Shown: positions 1-7,241, counted from the stretch's first letter. The stretch is DNA of 64,000 bases from Catenovulum adriaticum (GCF_026725475.1 NZ_CP109965.1:868001-932000); one strand, 5' to 3'. Notes: generated by a model not told the origin, from the letters alone. A program made the numbers and translations.

Positions 1-299
1 ACATTTTTAACCGGTTTTTTATCTGAGGTTTTCCAACCTTTCTTTTTCCAGTTATGGATCCACTGAGTAATCCCGTTTTTGACATATTGACTATCGGTTG
101 TGAGTATTACCTGACAAGGCTTGTTTAATGTTTCTAAACCAACAATGGCCGCTAATAGCTCCATACGATTGTTAGTTGTGAGTTGATAACCTTCGCTTAA
201 TTCTTTTTCATGATTACCGTATCGTAAAACCGCACCATAACCACCGGGGCCGGGGTTACCTAAGCATGATCCATCAGTATAAAGCTCTACTGTGTTCAT
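1..299 (-). CDS. rnhA: Ribonuclease HI (partial, N-terminal part)
   Basis: RNase HI cuts the RNA strand of RNA-DNA hybrids, removing R-loops and primer remnants in the cytoplasm. The first 99 codons are visible; the rest lies beyond the left edge. The translation begins MNTVELYTDGSCLGNPGPGG, the classic RNase H start. The first acidic residue is D9 in YTDGSC, the second is the Glu of NNRMELL, and the third is the Asp of TTDSQYV, so three of the four usual catalytic carboxylates are present. A basic stretch (HNWKKKGWK) matches the substrate-handling loop of type HI enzymes. It is divergent from dnaQ, a common gammaproteobacterial arrangement. The start ATG at 299 is clear. Confidence 0.95.
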   Translation of the reverse strand, partial: MNTVELYTDGSCLGNPGPGGYGAVLRYGNHEKELSEGYQLTTNNRMELLAAIVGLETLNKPCQVILTTDSQYVKNGITQWIHNWKKKGWKTSDKKPVKN

Positions 300-398
300 T
301 TATTTTCCTTACTGTGATTATCGATTCAGGCCAGCTGTGTGTTAAAATTAAAAGCTGAAACCGGATTTACGTGTATTATACCTAAACAAGTTGCTAGG

Positions 399-797
399 GT
401 CTGCTGATCTTTTGGGTACAATTTTGCAGCAGTTTTTGGTATTTATACAAGGCATAGCGATTGATGTGTAGTGAGCTACATAAATGAGCTATAAAGAGTT
501 TATGCTCCTGCAAAGTCACCTTACTCCACATCCATGTGGGGGCAACACAGAATAAATGCCAAACAAACGCTGCCCTTCGGGTTTGTGCTAAACGCTTTTG
601 CTTCTTGTTGCTTACAAGGGGAGGTACTTAGCGCGAGCAGGATGCGGTAGCTGTGCTAGATATGGGCATACGACGTGGGATACAAGAGGTAGCGCAATGC
701 AGGCGCATATTGCCGAGAATAACTATGCTACCTATCTGGCGTCGTGATCAAAAAGTATTTAGTTAGCACAAAATTTGTACTCAAAACGTCAATAGAC
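399..797. mobile_element. MITE-like element with imperfect terminal inverted repeats
   Basis: The rnhA-dnaQ spacer is filled by a block of about 399 bp whose two ends are imperfect inverted repeats of about 29-32 bases. The left end (399-427) reads GTCTGCTGATCTTTTGGGTA and continues into CAATTTTGC. The reverse complement of the right end (766-797) reads GTCTATTGACGTTTTGAGTA and continues into CAAATTTTGTGC. The inside looks more GC-balanced than the flanks and has no open reading frame of meaningful length. Size, paired ends and lack of coding capacity fit a non-autonomous transposable element. I see no convincing target-site duplication and no second copy in this window. The family is not identified. 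Confidence 0.55.
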
Positions 798-884
798 ACG
801 AGTGCTTATGCGAGATAATTTGCTTGCATAGATTGAATCCGGAATTGCTATTTTATTATTTATTAATTTTCTATTAGGTTGATC

Positions 885-1598
885 ATGTCACGACAAATCG
901 TATTAGATACAGAAACTACAGGGATGAATCAGGCCGGTGGTCCAGTTTATTTAGGCCATCGAATTATTGAGATTGGTTGCGTAGAGGTGGTTAATCGAAA
1001 GCTAACCGGTAATCACTTTCATGTTTACATCAAACCAGATCGGAGTGTTGATCCTGAAGCGATTCAAGTTCACGGTATTACGGATGAAAGGCTAGCAAAC
1101 GAGCCCTCGTTTGCCGAAATTGTGGATGATTTTATCGCTTTTATTAAAGGAGCTGATTTAGTCATTCATAATGCACCGTTCGATGTCGGTTTTATGGACT
1201 ATGAATTTGAAAAGTTAGGCATTTCAACTAAAACTGAAGATATATGTACCATTACTGATACGTTAGCGATGGCCAGACAAATATTTCCAGGTAAAAGAAA
1301 CAATTTGGACGTGTTGTGTGATCGCTATGGCATAGATAATTCGCATCGAACGTTGCACGGCGCTTTGCTCGATTCAGAAATATTAGCTGACGTTTATTTA
1401 TTAATGACAGGCGGGCAAACCGCACTTAATTTATCGTCAGATAGTGGCGATAGCAAAGATGTTGGAAAAATAATTCGTTTAAATTCAGATCGAAAACCGC
1501 TAAAGGTTTTATCTGCAGCTGCCGATGAAATAAGTGCGCATCAAGAAAGACTTGATTTAATTGAAAAAAGCGCAGGAAGTTGTTTATGGCGAGGCTAG
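885..1598 (+). CDS. dnaQ: DNA polymerase III epsilon subunit (proofreading exonuclease)
   Basis: Epsilon is the 3'-5' proofreading exonuclease of the replicative polymerase core. All DEDDh exonuclease motifs are present: D8 and E10 in DTETTG, D100 in HNAPFDVGF, and H158 and D163 in HGALLDSEIL. At 237 residues it is close to the usual 240-odd. The C-terminal tail after about residue 180 would carry the polymerase-alpha contact. An upstream in-frame TTG at 879 exists, but TAGG at 875-878 sits 6 bases before the ATG at 885 and the conserved N-terminus begins MSRQIVLDTETTG, so 885 is chosen. It is followed 33 bases later by the TIGR03503-like gene. Confidence 0.96.
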   Translation: MSRQIVLDTETTGMNQAGGPVYLGHRIIEIGCVEVVNRKLTGNHFHVYIKPDRSVDPEAIQVHGITDERLANEPSFAEIVDDFIAFIKGADLVIHNAPFDVGFMDYEFEKLGISTKTEDICTITDTLAMARQIFPGKRNNLDVLCDRYGIDNSHRTLHGALLDSEILADVYLLMTGGQTALNLSSDSGDSKDVGKIIRLNSDRKPLKVLSAAADEISAHQERLDLIEKSAGSCLWRG

Positions 1599-1631
1599 CT
1601 TATAAAAGCTAACAATTAAATGAAGGCAAGT

Positions 1632-3098
1632 ATGGCAAAAATTATTTTATCAATTAAAACCTATGTTCTACTTGCCTTTATCTGTAGTACCAGTTTGGCG
1701 CAAAGCCCACCTATTATAAATTCAAAGCCTATTCTCGATAGTGATGAAATAGAGCAGCAAACAGCAAATCAAACATTAGGCCCAATGGATGTTATTCGGC
1801 TAGTTGATGCACCTGACCACCTTTCTAGCATCCAGTTGATTCAAAATCGTTTTAGAATAGATGAACATGTTGATGATATTGTGATGGTGTTTTTTCGTAA
1901 ATATGGTTCAGCCCCCCTCATTTTAATTCGTCCTGATGGTAGTAAGCTTTACGCGCCAACCATTGAGCAAGTTGAAGGTCAGTGGTATGACGATTTAACT
2001 TTTGACATGATTCAGTTAAAAAAACCTATGGTAGGGCCTTGGCAAGTAGTCGGTAATATTACGCCCGATAGTAAAATTATGGTGTTGTCTGATGTGCAAT
2101 TAAAAGCTGAACCTTTGCCTAGTTTATTATTTTCAGGCGAAATTATTAAATTAACCGCATCTTTATTAAATGGTGGAAAACCGATTCAGTACGCTAATTT
2201 TAGCGATGTAGTCCAACTGGATGTCACTTTTTTAAGTACCAATAATAATGAATATCAAAATTTTGCTGCCGATTCGGTCAAAGTTGCACAATTTAAAGAC
2301 GATGGACAAGGGTTTGATGAACGCCGAAAAGACAGTGTTTTTACCGGTGAATTTAAATTAAATGTCGCATCCGGTGAATGGGTACCTAGTTTATTTTTAG
2401 ACCTAGGGCTATTTAACCGCGAATTATTACTCGATCCTGTGATTTTGCATCCAGTGCCGTTTGATGTGCAAGTTGATACCGCATTAGATGATAATGAGTT
2501 GCATAGCTTAAATATTAGCGCGAATACAGAGCTTATTAACTTTAGCTCGTTTGCTTTTAGTGGTGAAATTTTTTATCCAACAGGTGAGTCTCAGCGATTT
2601 TCAATTCCTGAAGAAGAAACTGACAAAAAGCAGTTTATGCTGTTTAACTATGGAGCTGGTACTTATAAAGTAAAACTCTCTGCATTTGGCAAAAATAAAA
2701 ATGGTCGAGATATGATGATTCATATCCCTGAATATAGCTTTAATATAGCAGCGTCCACGCCTGTAGTGGCAGATACGCCAGATCTAGAAGCTCAGCTAGC
2801 TGAACAAATTATGCAACCTGTACCTGAGCCTGCGGAGCCTAAAATGTCGGCGACAAGTATTATGCTTATTATTGTTGGCTGTAACCTTGTGATTTTTATA
2901 TTGGCATTTATTTTAATTAAATATGGTTTTTTAGCTAAAACGCCTTTTTGGAAGCAGATACCAGTTGCCAAGCTAAAATTTTGGTCTAAGAAAAAAAGTC
3001 AGAATAAAAACGAGACTAAGCAAGAAAATCAACTAATGGATGATTTTTCATCAGAAAGTGATGATATTATCGACTTAACCTTGCCTGAAGAAACTTAA
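1632..3098 (+). CDS. TIGR03503-family envelope protein of unknown function
   Basis: This long secreted/membrane protein resembles the gammaproteobacterial TIGR03503 family, whose function is unknown. A signal peptide covers the first 24 or so residues (hydrophobic core YVLLAFICSTSLA). The bulk up to about residue 405 is a periplasmic region of mixed polar and beta-type sequence, possibly containing Ig-like or von Willebrand-associated folds. A single membrane segment near residues 410-435 (IMLIIVGCNLVIFILAFIL) follows, then a short Lys-rich, acidic-ended cytoplasmic tail. An in-frame ATG lies at 1620, but GAAGG at 1622-1626 is well placed for the ATG at 1632, which also gives a normal signal peptide. 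Its place between dnaQ and tRNA-Asp supports the family call. The role is not known. Confidence 0.72.
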   Translation: MAKIILSIKTYVLLAFICSTSLAQSPPIINSKPILDSDEIEQQTANQTLGPMDVIRLVDAPDHLSSIQLIQNRFRIDEHVDDIVMVFFRKYGSAPLILIRPDGSKLYAPTIEQVEGQWYDDLTFDMIQLKKPMVGPWQVVGNITPDSKIMVLSDVQLKAEPLPSLLFSGEIIKLTASLLNGGKPIQYANFSDVVQLDVTFLSTNNNEYQNFAADSVKVAQFKDDGQGFDERRKDSVFTGEFKLNVASGEWVPSLFLDLGLFNRELLLDPVILHPVPFDVQVDTALDDNELHSLNISANTELINFSSFAFSGEIFYPTGESQRFSIPEEETDKKQFMLFNYGAGTYKVKLSAFGKNKNGRDMMIHIPEYSFNIAASTPVVADTPDLEAQLAEQIMQPVPEPAEPKMSATSIMLIIVGCNLVIFILAFILIKYGFLAKTPFWKQIPVAKLKFWSKKKSQNKNETKQENQLMDDFSSESDDIIDLTLPEET

Positions 3099-3121
3099 TT
3101 CATTTTTTTTGCAAAAAGCAG

Positions 3122-3150
3122 TTGACTCAACTTGCTTGAGTCCTTATTAT
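3122..3150 (+). promoter_or_regulatory. Sigma-70 promoter of the tRNA-Asp cluster
   Basis: TTGACT (3122-3127) and TATTAT (3145-3150) are separated by exactly 17 bases. The sequence just after the -10 box is GC-rich (TGCGCCCGC), the discriminator type seen in stable-RNA promoters under stringent control. The start would be near 3157, about 60 bases before the first tRNA. A 7-bp inverted repeat (GACTCAA / TTGAGTC, 3124-3142) lies inside the promoter and may end transcription of the gene upstream. Confidence 0.65.
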
Positions 3151-3216
3151 TGCGCCCGCTTCTGACGGAGGGGAACCTCAACAAGAAGATTAAACCTTTG
3201 ATAGTTAAGGTAATGC

Positions 3217-3293
3217 GGAGTGGTAGTTCAGTTGGTTAGAATACCGGCCTGTCACGCCGGGGGTCGCGGGTTCGAGTCCCGTCCACTCCGCCA
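3217..3293 (+). tRNA. tRNA-Asp (anticodon GTC), copy 1
   Basis: A full 77-base tRNA with encoded CCA. The acceptor stem GGAGTGG pairs with CCACTCC, the T arm contains GGTTCGAGTCC and the anticodon GTC is at 3251-3253. It is very close to the known gammaproteobacterial tRNA-Asp. It is the first of four identical copies and is read with them from the promoter at 3122-3150. Confidence 0.97.
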
Positions 3294-3327
3294 ACTTTAT
3301 TGCAATTGGTTTTAATAACACCACTGT

Positions 3328-3356
3328 GGAGTGGTTGTCTTAATTGGCTAAATTTA
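3328..3356 (+). pseudogene. Decayed 5' part of a tRNA-Asp gene
   Basis: Between copies 1 and 2 the sequence CCACTGTGGAGTGGTTGTCT and its continuation TAATTGGCTAAATTT mimics the upstream context and first 29 or so bases of the intact genes (CCACTGCGGAGTGGTAGTTC, then AGTTGGTTAGAAT), with scattered substitutions. It then loses all similarity before the anticodon. This looks like a fifth tRNA-Asp copy that has been truncated and is decaying. The match is short, but it includes the copy-specific flank CCACTG seen before copies 3 and 4. Confidence 0.6.
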
Positions 3357-3420
3357 AATTCTTTACGGTTTTAATTTATCTAAATAAGCTAAAATACCTA
3401 AATTAAAAATATATCGCTGC

Positions 3421-3497
3421 GGAGTGGTAGTTCAGTTGGTTAGAATACCGGCCTGTCACGCCGGGGGTCGCGGGTTCGAGTCCCGTCCACTCCGCCA
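3421..3497 (+). tRNA. tRNA-Asp (anticodon GTC), copy 2
   Basis: Identical over all 77 bases, including CCA, to copy 1. The anticodon GTC is at 3455-3457. It lies 127 bases after copy 1 with the remnant in between. No separate promoter is obvious, so it is probably processed from the same transcript. Confidence 0.97.
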
Positions 3498-3544
3498 TTA
3501 TATTTTTACGAAGTTTGAATGTTTGCTTTTTAGCATACCACTGC

Positions 3545-3621
3545 GGAGTGGTAGTTCAGTTGGTTAGAATACCGGCCTGTCACGCCGGGGGTCGCGGGTT
3601 CGAGTCCCGTCCACTCCGCCA
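3545..3621 (+). tRNA. tRNA-Asp (anticodon GTC), copy 3
   Basis: Identical 77-base copy with anticodon GTC at 3579-3581. It is preceded by the flank ATACCACTGC, shared with copy 4, which suggests that the tandem copies arose by duplication of a unit larger than the tRNA itself. Confidence 0.97.
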
Positions 3622-3697
3622 TCATTCAACTTTAAATCACTGTCGAGTGAAGCTTTAAAATATTAAGCTAAAACCGAAATGTAAATCATACCACTGC

Positions 3698-3774
3698 GGA
3701 GTGGTAGTTCAGTTGGTTAGAATACCGGCCTGTCACGCCGGGGGTCGCGGGTTCGAGTCCCGTCCACTCCGCCA
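3698..3774 (+). tRNA. tRNA-Asp (anticodon GTC), copy 4
   Basis: Identical 77-base copy with anticodon GTC at 3732-3734, preceded by ATACCACTGC as for copy 3. It is the last gene of the tRNA cluster. The DNA after it is AT-rich with T-runs, but no strong terminator hairpin is obvious within 60 bases. Confidence 0.97.
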
Positions 3775-4084
3775 TTTATCTGTTCTTGATAAATATATCC
3801 CCCTATATCTTGTTTTAATTATTAAAAATATTACTATTTTTTTGTGCTGCCTTTTTATCAGACTAGTCGAGCTGACTTAACTCTGTTTTTGTATTAAATC
3901 TAGATGCGTTAGTACCCGCTCAGTCGGTTAGCTTTTTTTAACACTAGCGGCCAGACCGTTATTCTTGCCCATAGACCAGATATAAGTATTTCTTCAGGTC
4001 ATTGCCTATAATTTTTAAGATCTTTAAGTTTTCTAGTGAACCTTAATTCGAGTTAAGGTTAGTTATAACGTGAATTTTTAAACC
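3775..4084. other. Intergenic region after the tRNA-Asp cluster
   Basis: About 310 bases without a supported gene. A weak hairpin followed by a T-run (around 3915-3940, ending GCTTTTTTT) could end tRNA transcription. An inverted repeat AACCTTAA / TTAAGGTT lies at 4039-4060. It resembles in sequence, but does not match, the larger hairpin after gdhA at 6804-6831. Nothing else is recognised. Confidence 0.4.
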
Positions 4085-4112
4085 TTGTATATATTTTTCT
4101 TAAAGCTATACT
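4085..4112 (+). promoter_or_regulatory. Candidate promoter of the 19-residue micro-gene
   Basis: TTGTAT (4085-4090) and TATACT (4107-4112) are 16 bases apart. A start near 4119 would give a leader of about 17 bases holding the ribosome binding site AGAGGAAACT directly before the ATG at 4136. Confidence 0.45.
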
Positions 4113-4135
4113 TGAATGTCACCTTAGAGGAAACT

Positions 4136-4195
4136 ATGTCTAAAAAATACACGATCAGTATTATTAAGAGTAACTTACTCACCTTCCCAATTTAA
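4136..4195 (+). CDS. Possible 19-residue small protein or leader peptide
   Basis: A short frame encodes MSKKYTISIIKSNLLTFPI. It is preceded by a good ribosome binding site (AGAGG, 6 bases before the ATG) and a candidate promoter. Its stop codon is followed without a gap by a perfect 10-bp hairpin. The peptide has a basic N-terminus (KK) and a hydrophobic remainder, so it could touch the membrane, but it is too short to assign. It is not rich in any one amino acid and so does not look like a classical attenuation leader. I do not recognise it. The compact promoter, ribosome site, frame and terminator are what argue that it is real. Confidence 0.4.
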   Translation: MSKKYTISIIKSNLLTFPI

Positions 4196-4220
4196 GCCGA
4201 GCGTAGGCTTTACGCTCGGC
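4196..4220 (+). terminator. Hairpin terminator after the micro-gene
   Basis: GCCGAGCGTA (4196-4205) and TACGCTCGGC (4211-4220) form a perfect 10-bp, GC-rich stem with a 5-base loop, starting at the base after the small frame's TAA. The downstream AGCTATTCTATTTTTAC is T-rich but not a pure T-tract, so it is a probable rather than a certain intrinsic terminator. Confidence 0.6.
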
Positions 4221-4283
4221 AGCTATTCTATTTTTACATCCCCCTTATAAAATTTTTTACTCAGTTCGGTTGGAGAAAAAGCC

Positions 4284-4664
4284 GTGCTTAATTGTATTTA
4301 TTGTTTTAAAAAATCTTTAATTTGCCTTTTAAACTGTGCATTTAGAGACGCTAGTTATCAAATTTTAATGAACCCTGTAAAGCTCAGTATTTTTCTGAAT
4401 CGGTTTGAGTTCAGTCAAACTCATGCGTCTCGGTTAGAGAATAAAATTAGAGTGGGTTGTCGAGTTGTCTTAAAAAATTTAGCCACTCACCAAATTATGA
4501 ATTTAAGAGTAGTTAGTCCTGAGCAGGCATGTATTGAGATAGGTGACATCTCTTACTTATCAACTTTGGGCTCTGAGTTATTAGGGTGTCAGCGAGAAAG
4601 TATTGTTTATGTCGATACTCTTAAACATTCAAGTGCTTGGAAAGTGCTCAGTATTGGACGGTAA
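4284..4664 (+). CDS. Rnk-like / GreA-GreB C-terminal domain protein
   Basis: The C-terminal 75 residues (from VGCRVVLKNL to the end) resemble the FKBP-like C-terminal domain shared by GreA, GreB and Rnk, including the typical SxLGSELLG turn. The family binds RNA polymerase near the secondary channel. The N-terminal 50 residues are unusual: hydrophobic, with Cys at 4, 7, 14 and 18, and without the coiled coil that GreA and GreB use to reach the active site. Start is GTG at 4284, with TGGAG at 4271-4275. A true Rnk lies 164 bases downstream, so this may be a diverged duplicate. The exact function is unknown, and Rnk-like polymerase binding is an inference. Confidence 0.6.
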   Translation: MLNCIYCFKKSLICLLNCAFRDASYQILMNPVKLSIFLNRFEFSQTHASRLENKIRVGCRVVLKNLATHQIMNLRVVSPEQACIEIGDISYLSTLGSELLGCQRESIVYVDTLKHSSAWKVLSIGR

Positions 4665-4828
4665 GCAATTTTAATAAATCATTAAAAATGGAGGAAAAAC
4701 CAAACACAGCATGGCTTGGATTTTGAACTGTGCAGTGATTCAAGTTTAGATTAAATAAGTGAATTATTAGGTTGCTAGGTGATTCTTAAGAATCTTATTT
4801 TTAAACATTTACTCATAGAAGAATTACG

Positions 4829-5206
4829 ATGGAAAATAAACCCAAAATTATCATTTCGTCAACTGATTTAGCGGAAATTGAACGGCAATTGGAAGAGCGC
4901 AAATTACCTGCGGAATTGGTTGATGCTTTGGAGGAAGAGCTAGCTCGGGCTAAAATACTACCAAATAAAGAAATGCCAAATGATGTTGTTGTTATTGGCA
5001 GTCAGGTGAAATTCAAAGTGTTAGAAACCGATATGACATTTACTAAAACTTTGTGCCTACCAGAAGACATTAGCAAATATGATGATGGTATTTCGGTCTT
5101 TGCGCCTATCGGTTCGGCAATTATTGGCTTGAGTACAGGTCAGCGCATTAACTGGCAAGTCCAGCGGTCGCTGCAGACCGTTGAGGTTGTATGGGTCACT
5201 CAATAA
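4829..5206 (+). CDS. rnk: Rnk, regulator of nucleoside diphosphate kinase
   Basis: At 125 residues this matches Rnk in length and pattern: an N-terminal short coiled-coil segment (IIISSTDLAEIERQLEER onward), the signature KEMPNDVVVIGSQVKF near residues 48-63, and the GreA/GreB-type C-terminal domain with FAPIGSAIIGL. Rnk binds RNA polymerase but lacks the acidic tip that Gre factors use to stimulate cleavage. In E. coli it affects nucleoside diphosphate kinase levels. A perfect 14-base palindrome (GATTCTTAAGAATC, 4781-4794) lies just upstream and could be an operator. GdhA follows 68 bases later on the same strand. Confidence 0.9.
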   Translation: MENKPKIIISSTDLAEIERQLEERKLPAELVDALEEELARAKILPNKEMPNDVVVIGSQVKFKVLETDMTFTKTLCLPEDISKYDDGISVFAPIGSAIIGLSTGQRINWQVQRSLQTVEVVWVTQ

Positions 5207-5274
5207 GCCAAATTGAGACATTTTAAATATTTCGTGCAAATTTATGCTGAACCACTTATGTAGAAGGTTATTTG

Positions 5275-6627
5275 ATGACATATATTCACCAAACTATAGA
5301 AAGCTTAAAGCAAAGTAGCCCTGCGCAGTCAGAGTTTTATCAGGTGGTTGAAGAGGTGTTAACTTCGCTGGCGCCTGTACTAGAAAGTAATCAGCAATAT
5401 CAAAATCAAGCTATTATTCAGCGTATTGTGGAACCTGAACGACAAATTATGTTTCGGGTGCCTTGGGTTGATGATAATGGTGTTATTCAGGTTAACAAAG
5501 GTTATCGCGTCGAATTTAATTCGGCGCTCGGGCCATATAAAGGGGGGTTAAGGTTTCACCCCTCTGTGAATGCCAGTATTATAAAATTTTTAGGCTTTGA
5601 ACAAATTTTTAAAAATGCATTAACAGGCCTACCCATAGGTGGTGGTAAAGGCGGTGCTAATTTTGTTGCCAAAGGTAAGTCAGATGGCGAGATTATGCGT
5701 TTTTGCCAGTCATTTATGAATGAACTTTATCGTCATATTGGACCGCATACAGACGTGCCAGCTGGGGATATTGGTGTAGGTGCTCGTGAGATTGGCTATA
5801 TGTTTGGTCAATATAAGCGGTTAACAGGGCGATACGAAGGGGTTTTAACCGGTAAAAGCCTACTTTGGGGTGGCTCATTAGCCCGAAAAGAAGCAACTGG
5901 GTATGGCACTGTTTATTTTGCAGATTATATGTTGAATGAGCGAGGAGACAGTTTAAAAGGGAAAAAATGTCTAGTGTCTGGGGCAGGTAATGTAGCAATT
6001 TATGCAATAGAAAAATTGTATCAGTTAGGCGCATTGCCTGTGAGTTGTAGTGATTCAACAGGAACTATTTATCATGCTGAAGGTATTGATCTTAAATTAC
6101 TTAAACGGTTAAAAGAGGTTCAAAAACTGGGTTTGATTAACTATTTAGAAACTTATCCGAATGCTATTTTCACGCCGGTTTCAGAGTACCCTCAGGATGG
6201 TCATGCGGTTTGGCATTATAACGCAGATGCAGCGTTTCCTTGTGCGACACAAAATGAATTAACTCAAATAGATGCTGATGCTTTAATTGCAAATGGATGT
6301 AAGCTGGTTAGCGAAGGCGCTAATATGCCAACGACCAGAGATGCAGTTAATACCTTTTTGGAGGCGAATATTGCTTTTGCACCAGCTAAAGCTGCCAATG
6401 CTGGTGGTGTAGCAACCAGTCAGTTAGAAATGGCACAAAATGCGAGCATGCAAAGGTGGACTTTTAACGAAGTAGATGGGCATCTTAAACAAATAATGAA
6501 AAATATTTTTGTGAATGCAAATGAAGCTAGCAAAGAGTTTGGCCAGCAAGGGAATTTGGTATTAGGCGCTAATATTGCGGGATTTCGTAGAGTCGCCGAT
6601 GCTATGATAGAGCAAGGAGTGGTGTAA
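5275..6627 (+). CDS. gdhA: NADP-type glutamate dehydrogenase
   Basis: It interconverts 2-oxoglutarate plus ammonium and glutamate. At 450 residues it has the hexameric bacterial size. The substrate region is intact: PYKGGLRFHPSV, then GLPIGGGKGGANF with the catalytic Lys, and PAGDIGVGAREIGYM with the catalytic Asp. The nucleotide domain has GAGNVAIYA (GxGxxA type, usual for this class), followed by Ser-Asp-Ser at the end of the second strand, which suits NADP rather than NAD. ANAGGVATSQLEM near the C-terminus closes the active site. An in-frame TTG at 5272 precedes the ATG; AGAAGG at 5262-5267 supports ATG 5275. Confidence 0.95.
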   Translation: MTYIHQTIESLKQSSPAQSEFYQVVEEVLTSLAPVLESNQQYQNQAIIQRIVEPERQIMFRVPWVDDNGVIQVNKGYRVEFNSALGPYKGGLRFHPSVNASIIKFLGFEQIFKNALTGLPIGGGKGGANFVAKGKSDGEIMRFCQSFMNELYRHIGPHTDVPAGDIGVGAREIGYMFGQYKRLTGRYEGVLTGKSLLWGGSLARKEATGYGTVYFADYMLNERGDSLKGKKCLVSGAGNVAIYAIEKLYQLGALPVSCSDSTGTIYHAEGIDLKLLKRLKEVQKLGLINYLETYPNAIFTPVSEYPQDGHAVWHYNADAAFPCATQNELTQIDADALIANGCKLVSEGANMPTTRDAVNTFLEANIAFAPAKAANAGGVATSQLEMAQNASMQRWTFNEVDGHLKQIMKNIFVNANEASKEFGQQGNLVLGANIAGFRRVADAMIEQGVV

Positions 6628-7042
6628 GCTAACCTCAACTCGGTTTAATGAATATGTTTCAAACGGCCTTTTTTAGCGGGGACTTTGTTAAATTCTTTTG
6701 CAATAGGCTAGCTATGACGCGTGAATTTACCTTGTCCACGTAAAAAATACTCGTTAGAAACCATGCAGAGCTATAAGGTTAAATAATTCAATTAGTTAGA
6801 ATGCACCTTAACCTGAGTTGAGGTTAAGGTGTATTGCTGCGTTAATTGATATAATTAATGCTTAAAGCTTATAACCCGCGAGGCTCAAAAAAATGTGTCG
6901 CTTGAGCGATTTTATAACGAGTAACACACAGATGTTCCAATGAGCAGGCACTAGTTATTTAGTTAGCCAAAACTCTTTAGCGCAAAATGTTTTTTTGATG
7001 GGTATAATAGGGCGGTTGATACTTTATAAATTTGGGTGTTTT
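6628..7042. other. Intergenic region gdhA to DUF2986
   Basis: Roughly 415 bases. It contains a perfect 11-bp hairpin, CACCTTAACCT / AGGTTAAGGTG (6804-6831, loop 6), which may end gdhA transcription although no T-tract follows. A TATAAT at 7003-7008 could be the -10 box of the DUF2986 gene; I see no convincing -35 box. No other gene is supported. Confidence 0.45.
6804..6831. terminator. Possible terminator hairpin after gdhA
   Basis: Perfect 11-bp stem CACCTTAACCT / AGGTTAAGGTG with loop GAGTTG. It lacks a following T-run on the plus strand, so it could equally be a processing or mRNA-protecting structure. Confidence 0.4.
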
Positions 7043-7210
7043 ATGAACCGTAAGAAAAAAATTAATACAATTTTAAAAAAACGAGCTAAAAAAGCGAATG
7101 CTAAAAATGTCCGTTCAAATAAGCCTAAGTATATTTCAAAAGCGGATCGCGCCGAGAGCCCAACGCTCGAAGCCGAGCAAGCGATAGCTCAGGTTCAAAC
7201 GCCAGCTTAA
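7043..7210 (+). CDS. DUF2986 family small basic protein
   Basis: A 55-residue protein starting MNRKKKINTILKKRAKKANA, very rich in Lys and Arg in its first 35 residues and Ala/Glu-rich at the end. This matches the DUF2986 family of small gammaproteobacterial proteins, whose function is unknown. The basic half would suit nucleic acid or ribosome binding, but that is a guess. In-frame starts exist upstream (from 6995), but the family pattern begins at MNRKKK and GGGTG lies just before the ATG at 7043. It is convergent with the protease gene, with 31 bases between. Confidence 0.75.
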   Translation: MNRKKKINTILKKRAKKANAKNVRSNKPKYISKADRAESPTLEAEQAIAQVQTPA

Positions 7211-7241
7211 TTTTTTTGCTCGTTGTATTCATGATGAAACG

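Noticed and set aside
3636..3672. A possible sixth, even more decayed tRNA-Asp copy between copies 3 and 4
   Set aside because: Only about 12 bases (CACTGTCGAGTG) resemble the tRNA context; the rest cannot be aligned. It could be chance.
3217..3774. Spaced identical 77-base repeats resembling a CRISPR-like array
   Set aside because: The repeats are complete tRNA-Asp genes with acceptor stem, anticodon GTC and CCA. Spacers vary in length and there are no cas genes.
3217..4283. Possible integrated element at the tRNA-Asp cluster
   Set aside because: tRNA genes are common integration sites, but no integrase or direct attachment repeat is present, and the region downstream is short and intergenic before rnk-type genes.
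5714..6058. Leftward open frame of 114 codons inside gdhA
   Set aside because: It is antisense to a fully conserved enzyme, with no ribosome site or recognisable domain. It is a shadow frame.
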